Shown here: positions 1 to 9,197 of the stretch, one piece after another | Numbering within the stretch: position 1 is the stretch's first letter | Layout of the letters: the number at the start of each line of letters is the position of its first letter | NCBI RefSeq assembly: GCF_006438955.1 | Contig: NZ_RCZK01000006.1 | Coordinates: forward strand, 183,193-247,192 | Length of the DNA: 64,000 nucleotides | Reading direction: 5' to 3' | Source of the DNA: Sphingomonas oligophenolica | GTDB lineage: Bacteria; Pseudomonadota; Alphaproteobacteria; Sphingomonadales; Sphingomonadaceae | Translations under genes and position numbers: made by a program | Notes under the pieces: generated by a model | What the model was told of the DNA's origin: nothing | Databases searched by the model: none | Seen by the model: the letters and a program-made list of their open reading frames with translations, nothing else

Positions 1-922
1 TGAGCACATCGGCCAGCGCCTCGGTCGCGGCGGGACCGATATCGAGGATCATCTCGTCGGCGGCGACCTCATGGACGTTGACCGTCCGCGTCGCCGGGTT
101 GGGCTTGAACTCCTTCGCGACGACGACATCGTACGGCAGGTGAACGGTGCAGTTCGCCGCCTCGGCCGCCGCCAAGATCGCGTCGGCGGTGGCGGCGAGG
201 TCATGTTCGCACAGCGATGTGCCGACATCGACGCCGCGCGCGGCGAGGAAGGTGTTCGCCATCCCGCCGCCGATGATCAGGTGATCGACCTGGTCGACGA
301 GGTGGCGCAGCACATCGAGCTTCGACGACACTTTCGCGCCGCCGACGACCGCCGCGACGGGGTGTTCGGGATGGCCCAGCGCTTTCTCGAGCGCGTCGAG
401 TTCGGCCTCCATCGCGCGCCCCGCGAACGCCGGAAGCTTGTGCGCGACACCTTCCGTGGAAGCATGTGCGCGGTGCGCCGCGGAAAAGGCGTCGTTGACG
501 TAGAGATCGCCGAGCGCGGCGAAGCGATCGACGACCTGCGGATCGTTGCGCTCTTCGCCTGCGAAGAACCGGGTATTCTCGAACACCGCGATGTCGCCCG
601 GCTGCATCATCGCGACCGCCTCAGTCGCGCCGTCCCAATCGACGAACCGAACCTCGCGCCCGAGCACCTGGCTGTACGGCCGCACCACCATCGCGAGCGA
701 CAGGTCAGGATGCCGCTCGCCCTTGGGGCGACCGAAATGAGCCAGGATCAGGACGATCGCGCCGCGGTCGGCGAGCTCGGTCACGGTCGGGATCGTCGCG
801 CGGAGCCGGGTATCGTCGGTCACCGCGCCATCTGCCATCGGTACGTTCAGATCCTCGCGGACCAGCACGCGTTTGCCCGTGATGTCGCCCATGTCGTCGA
901 GCGTCTTGAACAGCTTGGTCAT
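1..922 (-). CDS. pgk: Phosphoglycerate kinase (C-terminus outside window)
   Basis: Cytosolic glycolytic enzyme interconverting 1,3-bisphosphoglycerate + ADP and 3-phosphoglycerate + ATP. About 307 N-terminal residues are visible; the rest lies beyond base 1, so the gene is partial only because of the window edge. The family signature is present near the N-terminus (R-E-D-L-N-V-P, residues 22-28), followed by the conserved H-F-G-R-P-K-G and F-E-N-T-R-F stretches. The ATG overlaps the stop of the upstream MOSC gene (ATGA), so translation is probably coupled in a gap-MOSC-pgk operon. Family assignment is secure. Confidence 0.97.
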   Translation of the reverse strand, partial: MTKLFKTLDDMGDITGKRVLVREDLNVPMADGAVTDDTRLRATIPTVTELADRGAIVLILAHFGRPKGERHPDLSLAMVVRPYSQVLGREVRFVDWDGATEAVAMMQPGDIAVFENTRFFAGEERNDPQVVDRFAALGDLYVNDAFSAAHRAHASTEGVAHKLPAFAGRAMEAELDALEKALGHPEHPVAAVVGGAKVSSKLDVLRHLVDQVDHLIIGGGMANTFLAARGVDVGTSLCEHDLAATADAILAAAEAANCTVHLPYDVVVAKEFKPNPATRTVNVHEVAADEMILDIGPAATEALADVL

Positions 923-1383
923 GGTTCCTCGATTCCGATCTCATCGCCGACCGCGATGTCGCCGCCCGCCTTTACCCGCGTACACACGCCGCCGCGCCAA
1001 TCGACCGACAACGCGGCCGTCAGCCCCGTCGCGAGCATTTCCATCCGTTCGCAAGGGTCGGTCTGGCGCGTAATTTCAAGGATCACGTCGCCGATGCGGA
1101 GCAACGTGCCCGGCACCTGCGGCAGGTCGAGCCCGTCGACCAGCAGGTTGGCGCGGCGTTCCTGCCAGGCGATATTGTGCCCGACCTCGGCCATCGCCGC
1201 GTCCCAATCGCCCCGCTCGATCAGCGTCACCTGCCGCCGCCCGCGCCCGCCCGGTTTCACGGTACCGCGGAAGTCGCCGTGGACGCCGCCCTCGACGGTG
1301 ATGTCGACCTGGTCGATCACCTCCATCGGCGCCTTGGGAAAGGCGTGGCGGGCAATCCCCGCGATCGTGCCGCGGCGCGTCAC
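919..1383 (-). CDS. MOSC domain-containing protein
   Basis: Protein of 154 residues with the MOSC fold, related to the C-terminal domain of molybdenum cofactor sulfurases and to YiiM-type proteins. Visible features are G-V-x-G-D-F-R-G around residue 35, the R-R-Q-V-T-L-I stretch, a conserved Cys in T-D-P-C-E-R-M, and the C-terminal G-G-V-x-x-R-V-x-x-G-G region. MOSC proteins are thought to carry sulfur or bind a molybdenum ligand; the substrate cannot be read here. A GTG at 1383, six bases after the gap stop, is the best start, and the stop overlaps the pgk ATG. A MOSC gene between gap and pgk is an uncommon arrangement. Confidence 0.85.
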   Translation of the reverse strand: MTRRGTIAGIARHAFPKAPMEVIDQVDITVEGGVHGDFRGTVKPGGRGRRQVTLIERGDWDAAMAEVGHNIAWQERRANLLVDGLDLPQVPGTLLRIGDVILEITRQTDPCERMEMLATGLTAALSVDWRGGVCTRVKAGGDIAVGDEIGIEEP

Positions 1384-1388
1384 GGGAT

Positions 1389-2396
1389 TTAGAGGAACGC
1401 CGCCATCGCGGTGGCGGTGTCGACCATCCGGTTCGAAAAGCCCCATTCGTTGTCGTACCAGCTGACCACGCGGACCAGCTTGCCGTCGAGCACCGCGGTC
1501 TCGAGGCTGTCGACCGTCGAGGAAGCCGGGGTGTGAACGATGTCGATCGAGACCAGCGGCTCGTCCGAATAGACGAGCACGCCCTTGAGCGGCCCGCTTT
1601 CCGACGCCGCCTTCAGGATCGCATTGACCTCGTCGCGCGTCGTGTCGCGCTTGGGGGTGAAGGTCAGGTCGACCAGGCTGCCGTCGGGCACGGGCACGCG
1701 CACCGCGGAGCCGTCGAGCCGCCCCTTGAGTTCGGGCAGCACCTCGCCCACCGCGCGCGCCGCGCCGGTGGTGGTCGGGATCATGCTCATCCCCGCGGCG
1801 CGCGCGCGGCGCAGGTCGGGGTGTATCTGGTCGAGGATCTTCTGGTCGTTGGTATAGGCGTGGATCGTCGTCATCAGCCCACGCTCGATCCCGATCGAAT
1901 CGTTGAGCACCTTCGCGACGGGCGCCAGGCAGTTGGTGGTGCACGACGCGTTCGAGACGATATTGTGGTCGGCGGTCAGCTTGTCGTGGTTGACGCCATA
2001 GACGACGGTCAGGTCGACGCCCTTGCCGGGGGCCGAAATCAGCACCTTCTTCGCGCCCGCATCGATATGTTTCTGGCACGACGTCTGGTCGGTGAAGAAG
2101 CCGGTGCATTCGAGGACGAGATCGACGCCGAGTTCCCGGTGCGGCAAATTGGCGGGATCGCGCTCGGCGGTGACGCGGATGCGCTTGCCGTCGATGACCA
2201 GGTCGTCGCCCTCGGCCGACACCGCGCCGGGATATTTGCCGTGGACGCTGTCGCGGCTGAACAGCCATGCGTTCGATTTGGCATCGGCGAGGTCGTTGAT
2301 CGTGACGAGTTCGAGATCGCCGCCACGCTCCATCATCGCGCGCGCCACCAAGCGCCCGATCCGACCGAAGCCGTTGATCGCAACCTTCACCGTCAT
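1389..2396 (-). CDS. gap: Type I glyceraldehyde-3-phosphate dehydrogenase
   Basis: Cytosolic NAD-dependent oxidation and phosphorylation of glyceraldehyde 3-phosphate. 335 residues, the usual length. The N-terminal Rossmann motif N-G-F-G-R-I-G-R covers residues 8-15; the catalytic motif S-N-A-S-C-T-T-N-C is present with nucleophile Cys152 and Cys156; the C-terminal [10 protein letters not shown] stretch is intact. It is the first gene of gap-MOSC-pgk, all on the minus strand with gaps of a few bases or overlaps. The start ATG at 2396 is fixed by the family N-terminus. Confidence 0.97.
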   Translation of the reverse strand: MTVKVAINGFGRIGRLVARAMMERGGDLELVTINDLADAKSNAWLFSRDSVHGKYPGAVSAEGDDLVIDGKRIRVTAERDPANLPHRELGVDLVLECTGFFTDQTSCQKHIDAGAKKVLISAPGKGVDLTVVYGVNHDKLTADHNIVSNASCTTNCLAPVAKVLNDSIGIERGLMTTIHAYTNDQKILDQIHPDLRRARAAGMSMIPTTTGAARAVGEVLPELKGRLDGSAVRVPVPDGSLVDLTFTPKRDTTRDEVNAILKAASESGPLKGVLVYSDEPLVSIDIVHTPASSTVDSLETAVLDGKLVRVVSWYDNEWGFSNRMVDTATAMAAFL

Positions 2397-2568
2397 GTCG
2401 AACTCCCTGGCTTGGCTTGGCGGTATCGAGCCCGCCTGAATGGCGGTGCCTTTGCGGGGGCGCGCCCTGCTGTCAACCGCACGCGATGGTGAAACGCCCC
2501 GTCGCACGCCGACCCGCCCGCGGCAAAATCGGGTTGTCGCGCCGTCATGGCGTGCTATCCCGAGAGTC

Positions 2569-2751
2569 ATGGCCGCTACCCATCCCGCTACCGACCGGAT
2601 CGACGACGCGATCGCGCGAATCGAGGCCGCGATCGATACCCGCGCGACCGCCGCCGAACGCCTGTCGCACCGCCATGCCGCGCTGAAGGCGCGGATGGCC
2701 GAAGCGGTCGCCGCGCTCGACGAGGTCATCGCACGCGAAAGCGCGTCCTGA
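2569..2751 (+). CDS. Small hypothetical coiled-coil protein upstream of zapA
   Basis: A 60-residue, Ala/Arg/Glu-rich protein read from ATG 2569. Its helix-forming composition with regular heptad-like Ala and Leu suggests a short coiled coil; there is no signal peptide or membrane segment. Its stop overlaps the zapA start (TGATG), so the two are probably translationally coupled. Small proteins of this kind commonly precede zapA in sphingomonads, which suggests a role near cell division, but no specific function can be read from the sequence. Confidence 0.7.
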   Translation: MAATHPATDRIDDAIARIEAAIDTRATAAERLSHRHAALKARMAEAVAALDEVIARESAS

Positions 2752-3059
2752 TGGCCGACGTCACGCTCACCATCGGTGGCCGTCCGCACACCGTCGCGTG
2801 CCGCGATGGCGAAGAGGCGCGGGTCACGCTGCTGGGGCAGATGATCGAGGATCGCTGGGCGATGGCGTCGCGCGCCGCGGGGGCCGCCGGATCCGAACGC
2901 GCGATGCTGTTCGTGGCGCTGATGCTCGCCGACGATCTGGACGAGGCGGCCAATCGCGCCCCCGTCGGCGCCGCGGTCAGCGAGTCCGCGCTCGCGCGGA
3001 TCGCGGATCGGCTTGAGGCGCTTGCCGAAGCCCTTGAGCATTCCCCGCAAAGCGCCTAA
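2751..3059 (+). CDS. zapA: Cell division protein ZapA
   Basis: 102-residue FtsZ-ring accessory protein. The N-terminal part has the ZapA pattern: a short beta strand (V-T-L-T-I-G-G-R), C-R-D-G-E-E near residue 20, then L-G-Q-M-I-E-D, followed by a long helix that would form the dimer/tetramer coiled coil. ZapA crosslinks FtsZ protofilaments. Position supports the call: it is followed by a 6S-RNA-like segment and 5-formyl-THF cyclo-ligase, the classical zapA-ssrS-fau order. It overlaps the preceding 60-residue gene by one base. Confidence 0.88.
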   Translation: MADVTLTIGGRPHTVACRDGEEARVTLLGQMIEDRWAMASRAAGAAGSERAMLFVALMLADDLDEAANRAPVGAAVSESALARIADRLEALAEALEHSPQSA

Positions 3060-3084
3060 ATGAAAGGCGGCGGGTTCTGCCCGG

Positions 3085-3230
3085 TACGAGCCTTTATTAT
3101 CCCTGAGGCTATTCATCTTCCTAGGGGACTGTCCCTGCCCGGGCCCTGGTCCGACGCACATGGTTCCCACCTGACGTACCGTGCGTCAGAGGATAACCCG
3201 GCAAACGACCATGGTGGGCCCGCCACCCAC
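3085..3230 (+). ncRNA. ssrS: 6S RNA (approximate ends)
   Basis: The 176-base gap between zapA and the 5-formyl-THF cyclo-ligase gene is where 6S RNA lies in most proteobacteria, and it folds as a long hairpin. GACGCAC at 3153-3159 pairs with GTGCGTC at 3181-3187 as the terminal arm. GGGCCCTGG at 3141-3149 can pair with the CCA...GGGCCC part of 3209-3221, leaving an internal bubble. 6S RNA mimics an open promoter and binds housekeeping RNA polymerase in stationary phase. The ends are estimates; a covariance-model search (Rfam 6S) would settle them. Confidence 0.65.
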
Positions 3231-3235
3231 CGGCC

Positions 3236-3790
3236 ATGACGGGATCGAGCAAGCCGGACCTGCGCGCGCGATTGCGCGCCGCGCGTCGCGCCTATGCCCC
3301 CGTCGCGATCCTCGTGCCCGACAGCTTCCGCGCCAGATTGTCCCCCCGCCTCATCATCGCCTCCTATATTCCGGTCGGCAGCGAGGCCGATCCCGCACCG
3401 TTTGCGCAAGCTGCGACCGCCGCAGGGTGCAGGATCGCGCTCCCCCATGTGGTCGATCACGCAACGCCGTTGCGGTTTCTGGCGTGGGCGACCGGCGCGG
3501 CGCTGGTGACGGGGCCGTTCGGGTTGCGACAACCCGCCGCCGATGCCCCCGAACTCGCCCCCGACATCATCCTTACCCCGCTGGTCGGCTTCGATCGCCG
3601 CGGCGCCAGACTCGGCCAGGGCGCGGGCCATTACGACCGCGCCTTCCTTGCCTATCCCGATGCCTGGCGGGTCGGGGTTGCGTTCGCGGGTCAGGAGGTC
3701 GAATTGCTCCCCATCGACGCGTGGGACATGCCGCTCCACGCGATTGCCACCGACAAGGAATGGATCGTGCCCCGATGGACCGTATCGTGA
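3236..3790 (+). CDS. fau: 5-formyltetrahydrofolate cyclo-ligase
   Basis: 184-residue cytosolic enzyme converting 5-formyl-THF to 5,10-methenyl-THF with ATP. It carries the family C-terminal motif from G118-F-D through G-x-G-A-G-H-Y-D-R135 (usually G-x-G-x-G-Y-Y-D-R); the first Tyr is His here. Basic residues at the N-terminus (R-A-R-L-R-A-A-R-R-A) match the ATP-binding start of the family. It follows the 6S RNA segment directly, probably in the same transcript, and overlaps the downstream DUF2842 gene by 16 bases. Confidence 0.92.
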   Translation: MTGSSKPDLRARLRAARRAYAPVAILVPDSFRARLSPRLIIASYIPVGSEADPAPFAQAATAAGCRIALPHVVDHATPLRFLAWATGAALVTGPFGLRQPAADAPELAPDIILTPLVGFDRRGARLGQGAGHYDRAFLAYPDAWRVGVAFAGQEVELLPIDAWDMPLHAIATDKEWIVPRWTVS

Positions 3791-3999
3791 CCCCGAGCTG
3801 GCGCAAGCCGGCGGGGATGCTCATCATCCTCACGCTGCTACTGCTGTGGTGCGTCGCGATCGTCAGCCTGTCGGGGCTGGTGGGCCGCTGGCACTGGGCG
3901 CTGCAACTGGCGTTCTACATCGCCGCCGGCATCGCATGGCTGTGGCTACTGCCGATGCGGCGGATGCTGTCGTGGATGGAAACGGGACGATTTCGCTAG
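3775..3999 (+). CDS. DUF2842 small membrane protein
   Basis: 74-residue protein with two predicted membrane helices (about residues 14-36 and 42-64) and a short W-R-K-P-x-G start typical of DUF2842, an alphaproteobacterial family of unknown function. The ATG lies inside the end of fau, so translation is likely coupled to it. No catalytic motif is visible. The gene ends 18 bases before the 3' end of the tRNA-Asp gene on the opposite strand. Confidence 0.8.
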   Translation: MDRIVTPSWRKPAGMLIILTLLLLWCVAIVSLSGLVGRWHWALQLAFYIAAGIAWLWLLPMRRMLSWMETGRFR

Positions 4000-4016
4000 G
4001 CATCCCGGCGGAGGGA

Positions 4017-4093
<77 letters not shown>

Positions 4094-4138
4094 TTGGAAA
4101 GCGTGAGGCGCGGCCACTAGGCGACCCACCCTACCCTG

Positions 4139-5407
4139 TCAACCGCCCGACGGGTCGATCCCGCCGTTCGCGTCGTCCGCCGCGGCGGCGCGGGTCCGGG
4201 GGCCATCGACCAGGGTGCCGTGTTCGAACAGGAAGCCCGCAATATCGGGCTTGCCCGCGGCGCGGATCACGGTCTGGATAATGATCAGCAGCGGCACCGC
4301 GAGCAGCGCGCCCGCGGTCCCCCAGACCCAGCTCCAGAAGCTGAGCGAGATGAGGATCATGATCGGGTTGATCGTCAGCCGATGCCCGACGACCACAGGA
4401 GTGATCGCATTCGCCTCGATCAGGTGCAGTCCATACATCACCGCGGGTGGCAGCATCGCGACCCACACGTCGCTGAACGTCATCAGCCCGCCCAGCGCCA
4501 GCAGGAACGCCGCGATCACCGGCCCGAAATAGGGGATGTAGTTGAGCAACGCGACGATCCCGCCCCACATCAGCGGATAGGGCATCCCGATCAGATACAG
4601 CGCCAGCGCCACGCTGAGCCCCAGCACGATGTTGATGAGGGTAATCGTGCCGAGATAGGCGGAGACGTCATCGACCACATCCTGGATCACCCGCGCGGTC
4701 GCCATCGCGCCGTCGAAGCTGCTCCGCCCGGTGATCGTCTGCTGGCGCATCCGCGTCCACCCGGCGAGGAAGAAGAATACCGTCAGGATGCTGAAGACGA
4801 ACTGGACCACCACCGTCGGCGCGGAGGTCGCGGCGAGTTCCAGAATCGAATTGGGCGGTGCCACTGCGCTTTGGGTCTGCGCATGGACCGGCGCCGCCGC
4901 GACCTGGCGGAGCATCTTGTTGACCGATTTTTCGAGCGTCGAATACAGATCGAGCAGCGGCGACAAATTCTGCTGGATTCGCGGGATGCGAGTCGGCAGC
5001 AGGCGGAAGAAATCGGTCGCGGGCACGACGATCGCGGCGATCGCGATGTTGGCGAGCAACAGGAACGCCAGGATGCACAGGATCGCGGCGATCGGGGACG
5101 GCACGCGGCGCCGCTCAAGCCATTGCAACACCGGCACCAGCGCCACTGCGATCACCAGCGCGATCGTCACCGGCAGAAAGAATTCCGCCCCCGATTTCAG
5201 CGCGAACGGCGTTGCCAGCACCAACCCCGCACCCGCGATCAGCGTCAACGCCGCCAGCAACCGATCGCGGCGCCCCGCGACGCGGAATGCCTCCGCGGGG
5301 GACAATCCGCCCGCGCCGCTCGCGCGCGCGGCCACATCGCGCGCCAGCGCGTCGTCGCGCGCGTCCGGCGGCGGTAAGTCGGTCGAGTCGATGCCCAGGT
5401 CTGCCAT
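4139..5407 (-). CDS. AI-2E family transporter (PerM-like permease)
   Basis: 422-residue integral inner-membrane protein. An acidic, Ala/Asp-rich cytoplasmic N-terminus of about 45 residues is followed by helices from about residue 47 and a large periplasmic loop after the third helix. The conserved C-terminal block follows: N-Y-I-P-Y-F-G-P, then H-L-I-E-A-N-A-I-T-P-x-V-V-G, then paired helices. Members include TqsA and various permeases or Na+/H+ antiporters. Autoinducer-2 export is only one function, so the substrate is unknown. ATG 5407 was chosen because the region upstream has no membrane or family sequence. It is divergent from glpK, 54 bases away. Confidence 0.88.
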   Translation of the reverse strand: MADLGIDSTDLPPPDARDDALARDVAARASGAGGLSPAEAFRVAGRRDRLLAALTLIAGAGLVLATPFALKSGAEFFLPVTIALVIAVALVPVLQWLERRRVPSPIAAILCILAFLLLANIAIAAIVVPATDFFRLLPTRIPRIQQNLSPLLDLYSTLEKSVNKMLRQVAAAPVHAQTQSAVAPPNSILELAATSAPTVVVQFVFSILTVFFFLAGWTRMRQQTITGRSSFDGAMATARVIQDVVDDVSAYLGTITLINIVLGLSVALALYLIGMPYPLMWGGIVALLNYIPYFGPVIAAFLLALGGLMTFSDVWVAMLPPAVMYGLHLIEANAITPVVVGHRLTINPIMILISLSFWSWVWGTAGALLAVPLLIIIQTVIRAAGKPDIAGFLFEHGTLVDGPRTRAAAADDANGGIDPSGG

Positions 5408-5461
5408 CACGCCACGGTAACGGCTTTCCCTCGGCGTGTAATCAACGCTAATCACACTGCC

Positions 5462-6931
5462 ATGGGAAAGTATCTGCTGGTCATCGACGAAGGCACGACC
5501 TCGACCCGCGCGATGCTGTTCGCGCCCGAAGGTGCGTGCATCGCAAGCGAGGCGGCGGCGCTCGACCAGCATTACCCGCGCCCCGGCTGGGTCGAACACG
5601 ACGCGGCGGAGATCTGGCGCAAGACGCTGCGCGTTACCGCCGCGATGGTGGCGCAGGCGGGGGGGGCGGACCGGATCGCGGGAATCGGCATCACCAACCA
5701 GCGCGAAACGATCGTGTTCTGGGACAAGACCACCGGCGCGCCGCTCGCCCCCGCGATCGTGTGGCAGGATCGCCGCACCGCCGACTGGTGTGCCGCGCAC
5801 CGCGAGGCGGGGCACGAGGCGCTGGTCCAGGCGCGTACCGGGCTGTTGCTCGATCCCTATTTCTCGGGGTCGAAGATCGGCTGGGCGATGCGCGAATGGC
5901 CCGCCCTCGCCGCCGCGGGCGACCGGCTCGCGATCGGCACGATCGATTCGTGGCTGATCTGGAATCTGACCGGCGGGCTCCACGTCACCGACGCGACCAA
6001 CGCCAGCCGCACCGCGCTGATGCGGATCGCGGCGGGCGGCTGGGACGACGACCTGATCGCGTTGTTCGGCGCGCCGCGCGCCGCGCTACCCGACATCGTC
6101 GACTGCGCCGGGATGATCGGCACGACGAGCGCGTTCGGCGGCAGCATCCCGATCACCGGCGTCGCGGGCGACCAGCAGGCCGCCTCAATCGGCCAGGCGT
6201 GCCTGTCGCCCGGCGACACCAAGGCGACCTATGGCACCGGCGCGTTCATCCTCACCCACGCGGGCGCGACGCAGCCGAACTCCGACCACCGACTGCTCTC
6301 GACGATTGCGTGGCAGCTGGCGGGCGAGCGCGCCTATGCGCTCGAAGGATCGGTGTTCGTCGCGGGCAGCCTGATCCAGTGGCTCCGCGATTCGCTCGGG
6401 CTGATCGCCACCGCGGCTGAAACCGAGACGCTGGCGCGCGGGGTCGCGGACAATGGCGGGGTGTATCTGGTGCCCGCGCTGAGCGGGCTGGGCGCGCCGT
6501 GGTGGGAGCCTGACACCCGCGCGGCGTTGTCTGGCTTAAGTTTCGCGAGCGGCAAGGCGCATGTCGCGCGCGCTGCATTGGAGGCGATGGCGCACCAGAC
6601 CCACGACCTCAAGACCGCGTTCGCCGCCGACGGTCAGGACTGGGCGAGCCTCAAGATCGACGGCGGCATGGTCGCCAACGACTGGATCGCGCAGGACCTG
6701 GCCGACATGCTCGCGCTCCCCGTCGAGCGCCCCGCGTTCGCCGAAACCACTGCGCTCGGGGCGGCGATGCTGGCCGGGGTCGGCGCGGGACTGTTCGCGG
6801 ACCTTGCCGCCGCGAGCGCGATGCGCGGCGCGGTCGAGACGTTCGCGCCCCGTACCGACCCCGCCGCGCGGGACACGCGGCTCGCGGGATGGCAGCGCGC
6901 GGTTCGATCGGTCATTGCTGCCGCACGCTGA
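5462..6931 (+). CDS. glpK: Glycerol kinase
   Basis: 489-residue cytosolic FGGY-family kinase phosphorylating glycerol to sn-glycerol 3-phosphate. The phosphate-1 motif D-E-G-T-T-S-T-R lies at residues 9-16. Also visible are G-I-T-N-Q-R-E-T, W-Q-D-R-R-T, G-D-Q-Q-A-A and Y-G-T-G-A-F-I-L, and the C-terminal D-G-G-M-V-A-N-D block. Length and motifs are standard. No glpF or glpD is adjacent, so uptake and the next oxidation step must be encoded elsewhere. Confidence 0.96.
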   Translation: MGKYLLVIDEGTTSTRAMLFAPEGACIASEAAALDQHYPRPGWVEHDAAEIWRKTLRVTAAMVAQAGGADRIAGIGITNQRETIVFWDKTTGAPLAPAIVWQDRRTADWCAAHREAGHEALVQARTGLLLDPYFSGSKIGWAMREWPALAAAGDRLAIGTIDSWLIWNLTGGLHVTDATNASRTALMRIAAGGWDDDLIALFGAPRAALPDIVDCAGMIGTTSAFGGSIPITGVAGDQQAASIGQACLSPGDTKATYGTGAFILTHAGATQPNSDHRLLSTIAWQLAGERAYALEGSVFVAGSLIQWLRDSLGLIATAAETETLARGVADNGGVYLVPALSGLGAPWWEPDTRAALSGLSFASGKAHVARAALEAMAHQTHDLKTAFAADGQDWASLKIDGGMVANDWIAQDLADMLALPVERPAFAETTALGAAMLAGVGAGLFADLAAASAMRGAVETFAPRTDPAARDTRLAGWQRAVRSVIAAAR

Positions 6932-6989
6932 CAAACGGGGTGACCCAGCCCGGCTGGACGGTTCAACCAATCGCGCCATCGGAAAGTTC

Positions 6990-7001
6990 GTGATCGATCA
7001 C
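6990..7001. promoter_or_regulatory. Perfect 12-bp palindrome upstream of SDR
   Basis: GTGATCGATCAC, a perfect palindrome ending 25 bases before the ATG of the SDR at 7027. It is a possible operator; no regulator for it can be identified from the sequence. Confidence 0.3.
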
Positions 7002-7026
7002 CTGTCGACTTTACAGCGAGAATATC

Positions 7027-7806
7027 ATGCAACGATTGACCGACAAGACGTGCGTCGTCACCGGCGCGGCGCGTGGCATCGGCCGCGCGATCGCGGCCTG
7101 TTTTCATGCTGAGGGCGCTACCGTTATCGTCACCGACTTGGACGAAACGACAGGAGCGGCAACCGCGGCCGCGATTGGATGCCGATTCGAAAAGCTCGAC
7201 GTGCGCGAAGAGCGTGACTGGCGGCGGTTGGCCGACATCGTTCCCGTCGCCGATGTCGTGGTCAACAATGCCGGGGTGACCGGGTTCGAACACGGCATGG
7301 TGCCCCATGATCCCGAACACGCCAGCCTGGCGGATTGGCGCGCCGTTCACCGCGTCAATCTGGATGGGACCTTCCTGGGCTGTCGCTATGCGATCGGCGC
7401 GATGAAGCGGCGGGGCACGGGGTCGATCATCAACCTCTCGTCGCGGTCGGGGCTGGTCGGCATTCCGCTCGCCGCGGCCTATGCCTCGTCCAAGGCGGCG
7501 ATCCGCAACCATAGCAAGACGGTCGCGCTCTATTGCGCGCAACAGGGGTGGCAGATCCGATGCAATTCGATCCACCCCGCCGCGATTCTGACGCCGATCT
7601 GGGAACCGATGCTGGGGACCGGTCCCGACCGCGACGCCAGGATGCAGGCGCTCGTCGCCGACACGCCGCTGCGGCGGTTCGGGATGCCCGAAGAGGTCGC
7701 GGCGATCGCGCTGACGCTGGCGTCCGACGAGGCGACCTATGTGACGGGGACCGAAATCACCATCGACGGCGGGCTGCTCGCCGGCTCCGCCGCGTCCCCC
7801 GGCTGA
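7027..7806 (+). CDS. SDR family oxidoreductase
   Basis: 259-residue classical short-chain dehydrogenase/reductase. The NAD(P) motif T-G-A-A-R-G-I-G starts at residue 12, D-L after beta 2 favours NAD(H), N-N-A-G is near residue 80, and the catalytic Ser and Y-A-S-S-K follow in order. The C-terminus has the usual [10 protein letters not shown]. It resembles cyclopentanol or 3-oxoacyl reductases, but the substrate cannot be read. It stands alone between glpK and dinB. Confidence 0.88.
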   Translation: MQRLTDKTCVVTGAARGIGRAIAACFHAEGATVIVTDLDETTGAATAAAIGCRFEKLDVREERDWRRLADIVPVADVVVNNAGVTGFEHGMVPHDPEHASLADWRAVHRVNLDGTFLGCRYAIGAMKRRGTGSIINLSSRSGLVGIPLAAAYASSKAAIRNHSKTVALYCAQQGWQIRCNSIHPAAILTPIWEPMLGTGPDRDARMQALVADTPLRRFGMPEEVAAIALTLASDEATYVTGTEITIDGGLLAGSAASPG

Positions 7807-7884
7807 GGGAGCGCGACGGGAGGCGATCGCGCGCCGAAACCTCGCTTGACTTGGCTGCCCCCACGCCCTTCGGTCGCTCTCGCG

Positions 7885-8973
7885 ATGCTTCCCCCCGACG
7901 ACATCCCCCCGCAGCGCAAGATCATCCATGTCGACATGGACGCCTTCTACGCCTCGGTCGAACAGCGCGACGATCCCACGCTCAAGGGCCGCCCGGTCGC
8001 AGTCGGGGGGTCGCGTGCGCGCGGCGTCGTCGCAGCGGCGAGCTATGAGGCGCGCGCGTTCGGGGTGCGCAGCGCGATGCCGTCGGTCACCGCGCTGCGG
8101 CGCTGCCCCGACCTCGTCTTCGTGCCACCCCGGTTCGACGTCTATCGCGCGATCAGCCAGCAGATTCGCGGCATCTTCGCCGATTATACCGCGCTGATCG
8201 AACCGCTCTCGCTCGACGAGGCGTATCTCGACGTGACCGAGGATCGCCACGCGCTCGGCAGCGCCCGCGCGATCGCGGAGGCGATCCGCGCGCGAATTCA
8301 CACCGAGACCGGGCTCACCGCGTCCGCCGGGGTCAGCTACAACAAGTTCATCGCCAAGCTCGCGTCCGACCAGAACAAGCCCGACGGAATCTGCGTCATC
8401 CCGCCGACCAAGGGCGCGGCGTTCGTCGCCTCGCTCCCGGTCAAGCGCTTCCACGGCGTCGGCCCGGTCACCGCGAAGAAGATGGCCGCGCTCGGCATCC
8501 TGACCGGCGCTGACCTGCGCGACCGATCGCTCGCCACGCTGGCACAGCATTTCGGCAGTTACGCCGATTATCTCTTTGCCGCCGCGCGCGGGGAGGACCA
8601 CCGCCCGGTTAGGGTCGACCGCGCCACCAAATCGGTCGGCGCCGAGCGGACCTTCGAGGTCAACCTCGTCGACCCCGCCGATCTCGACGCCGCGCTGGTC
8701 CGCGTCGCCGAGGCGGCATGGGTGCGGATCGACCGCAGCGGCACGCGCGGGCGCACGGTAACGCTGAAGCTGCGCTACGCCGATTTTCACACGATCACCC
8801 GCGCCCGATCGGTGTCCACCAGCGTCACCGATCACCCCGCCTTCCTCGCGCTCGGCCGCGACCTGCTCGCCCAGCAGCTCCCCGTACCCGACGGCATCCG
8901 CCTACTCGGCCTGACGCTGTCGGGAATCGTCGCTGACGAGGAGGTGGACGACCAACCTACGCTGCCGCTTTGA
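7885..8973 (+). CDS. dinB: DNA polymerase IV (Y family)
   Basis: 362-residue translesion polymerase. Motif I H-V-D-M-D-A-F-Y-A-S-V-E-Q and the catalytic S-L-D-E-A-Y-L-D-V are intact. They are followed by G-V-S-Y-N-K-F-I-A-K-L-A-S and a helix-hairpin-helix stretch (G-V-G-P-V-T-A-K-K-M), then the little-finger domain. I use ATG 7885, about 15 residues before the conserved core; an in-frame ATG at 7846 would add 13 residues with no family support. The C-terminus has no obvious Q-L-x-L-F clamp motif but ends P-T-L-P-L, which may serve. No LexA box is visible upstream. Confidence 0.94.
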   Translation: MLPPDDIPPQRKIIHVDMDAFYASVEQRDDPTLKGRPVAVGGSRARGVVAAASYEARAFGVRSAMPSVTALRRCPDLVFVPPRFDVYRAISQQIRGIFADYTALIEPLSLDEAYLDVTEDRHALGSARAIAEAIRARIHTETGLTASAGVSYNKFIAKLASDQNKPDGICVIPPTKGAAFVASLPVKRFHGVGPVTAKKMAALGILTGADLRDRSLATLAQHFGSYADYLFAAARGEDHRPVRVDRATKSVGAERTFEVNLVDPADLDAALVRVAEAAWVRIDRSGTRGRTVTLKLRYADFHTITRARSVSTSVTDHPAFLALGRDLLAQQLPVPDGIRLLGLTLSGIVADEEVDDQPTLPL

Positions 8974-9017
8974 TCGGGCTCTCCGGGCGTGCGAACGCAA
9001 GATCGTTCTGATTCACA

Positions 9018-9084
9018 CCCGTTCGCCCTGAGCTTGTCGAAGGGCCTTAGGCTAGCCGTGCTTCGACAGGCTCAGCACGAACGG
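9018..9084. repeat. REP-like hairpin pair (inverted)
   Basis: Two hairpins in opposite orientation: a GCCCT/AGGGC-stem copy (9018-9046) and, inverted, a GTGCT/AGCAC-stem copy (9056-9084), both with the loop GAGC(T/C)TGTCGA. It is the first of five loci of this repeat in the window and sits between dinB and the SET gene. Confidence 0.85.
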
Positions 9085-9197
9085 CCTCCTTAGAAGTCGT
9101 TGGCCCCCAACCCCGCGACTCGCCGCAATCCCTAGCTTTCGATGGACGGATTCACCGCGTTCGTTTACCACGAGGGTCTTGTTGGTCGGGCGGGGGC

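Noticed and set aside
4220..5377. Long plus-strand frame opposite the AI-2E family permease
   Set aside because: The His/Arg/Asp-rich translation lacks any fold pattern, while the minus strand encodes a clear membrane protein.
4139..5407. Autoinducer-2 signalling role for the AI-2E family protein
   Set aside because: The family name is historical and members have varied functions; no luxS or lsr gene is visible.
7780..7884. SOS box before dinB
   Set aside because: No GTTC-N7-GTTC or GAAC-N7-GAAC is found upstream of dinB or of dnaE.
6634..8835. Open frame of 733 codons on the minus strand opposite glpK, the SDR and dinB
   Set aside because: It spans three well-supported genes on the other strand; its Arg/Asp/Gly-rich translation has no domain pattern and results from the high GC content. 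Similar long antisense frames (for example 10602-12281, 14324-15988, 27993-29774) were dropped for the same reason.
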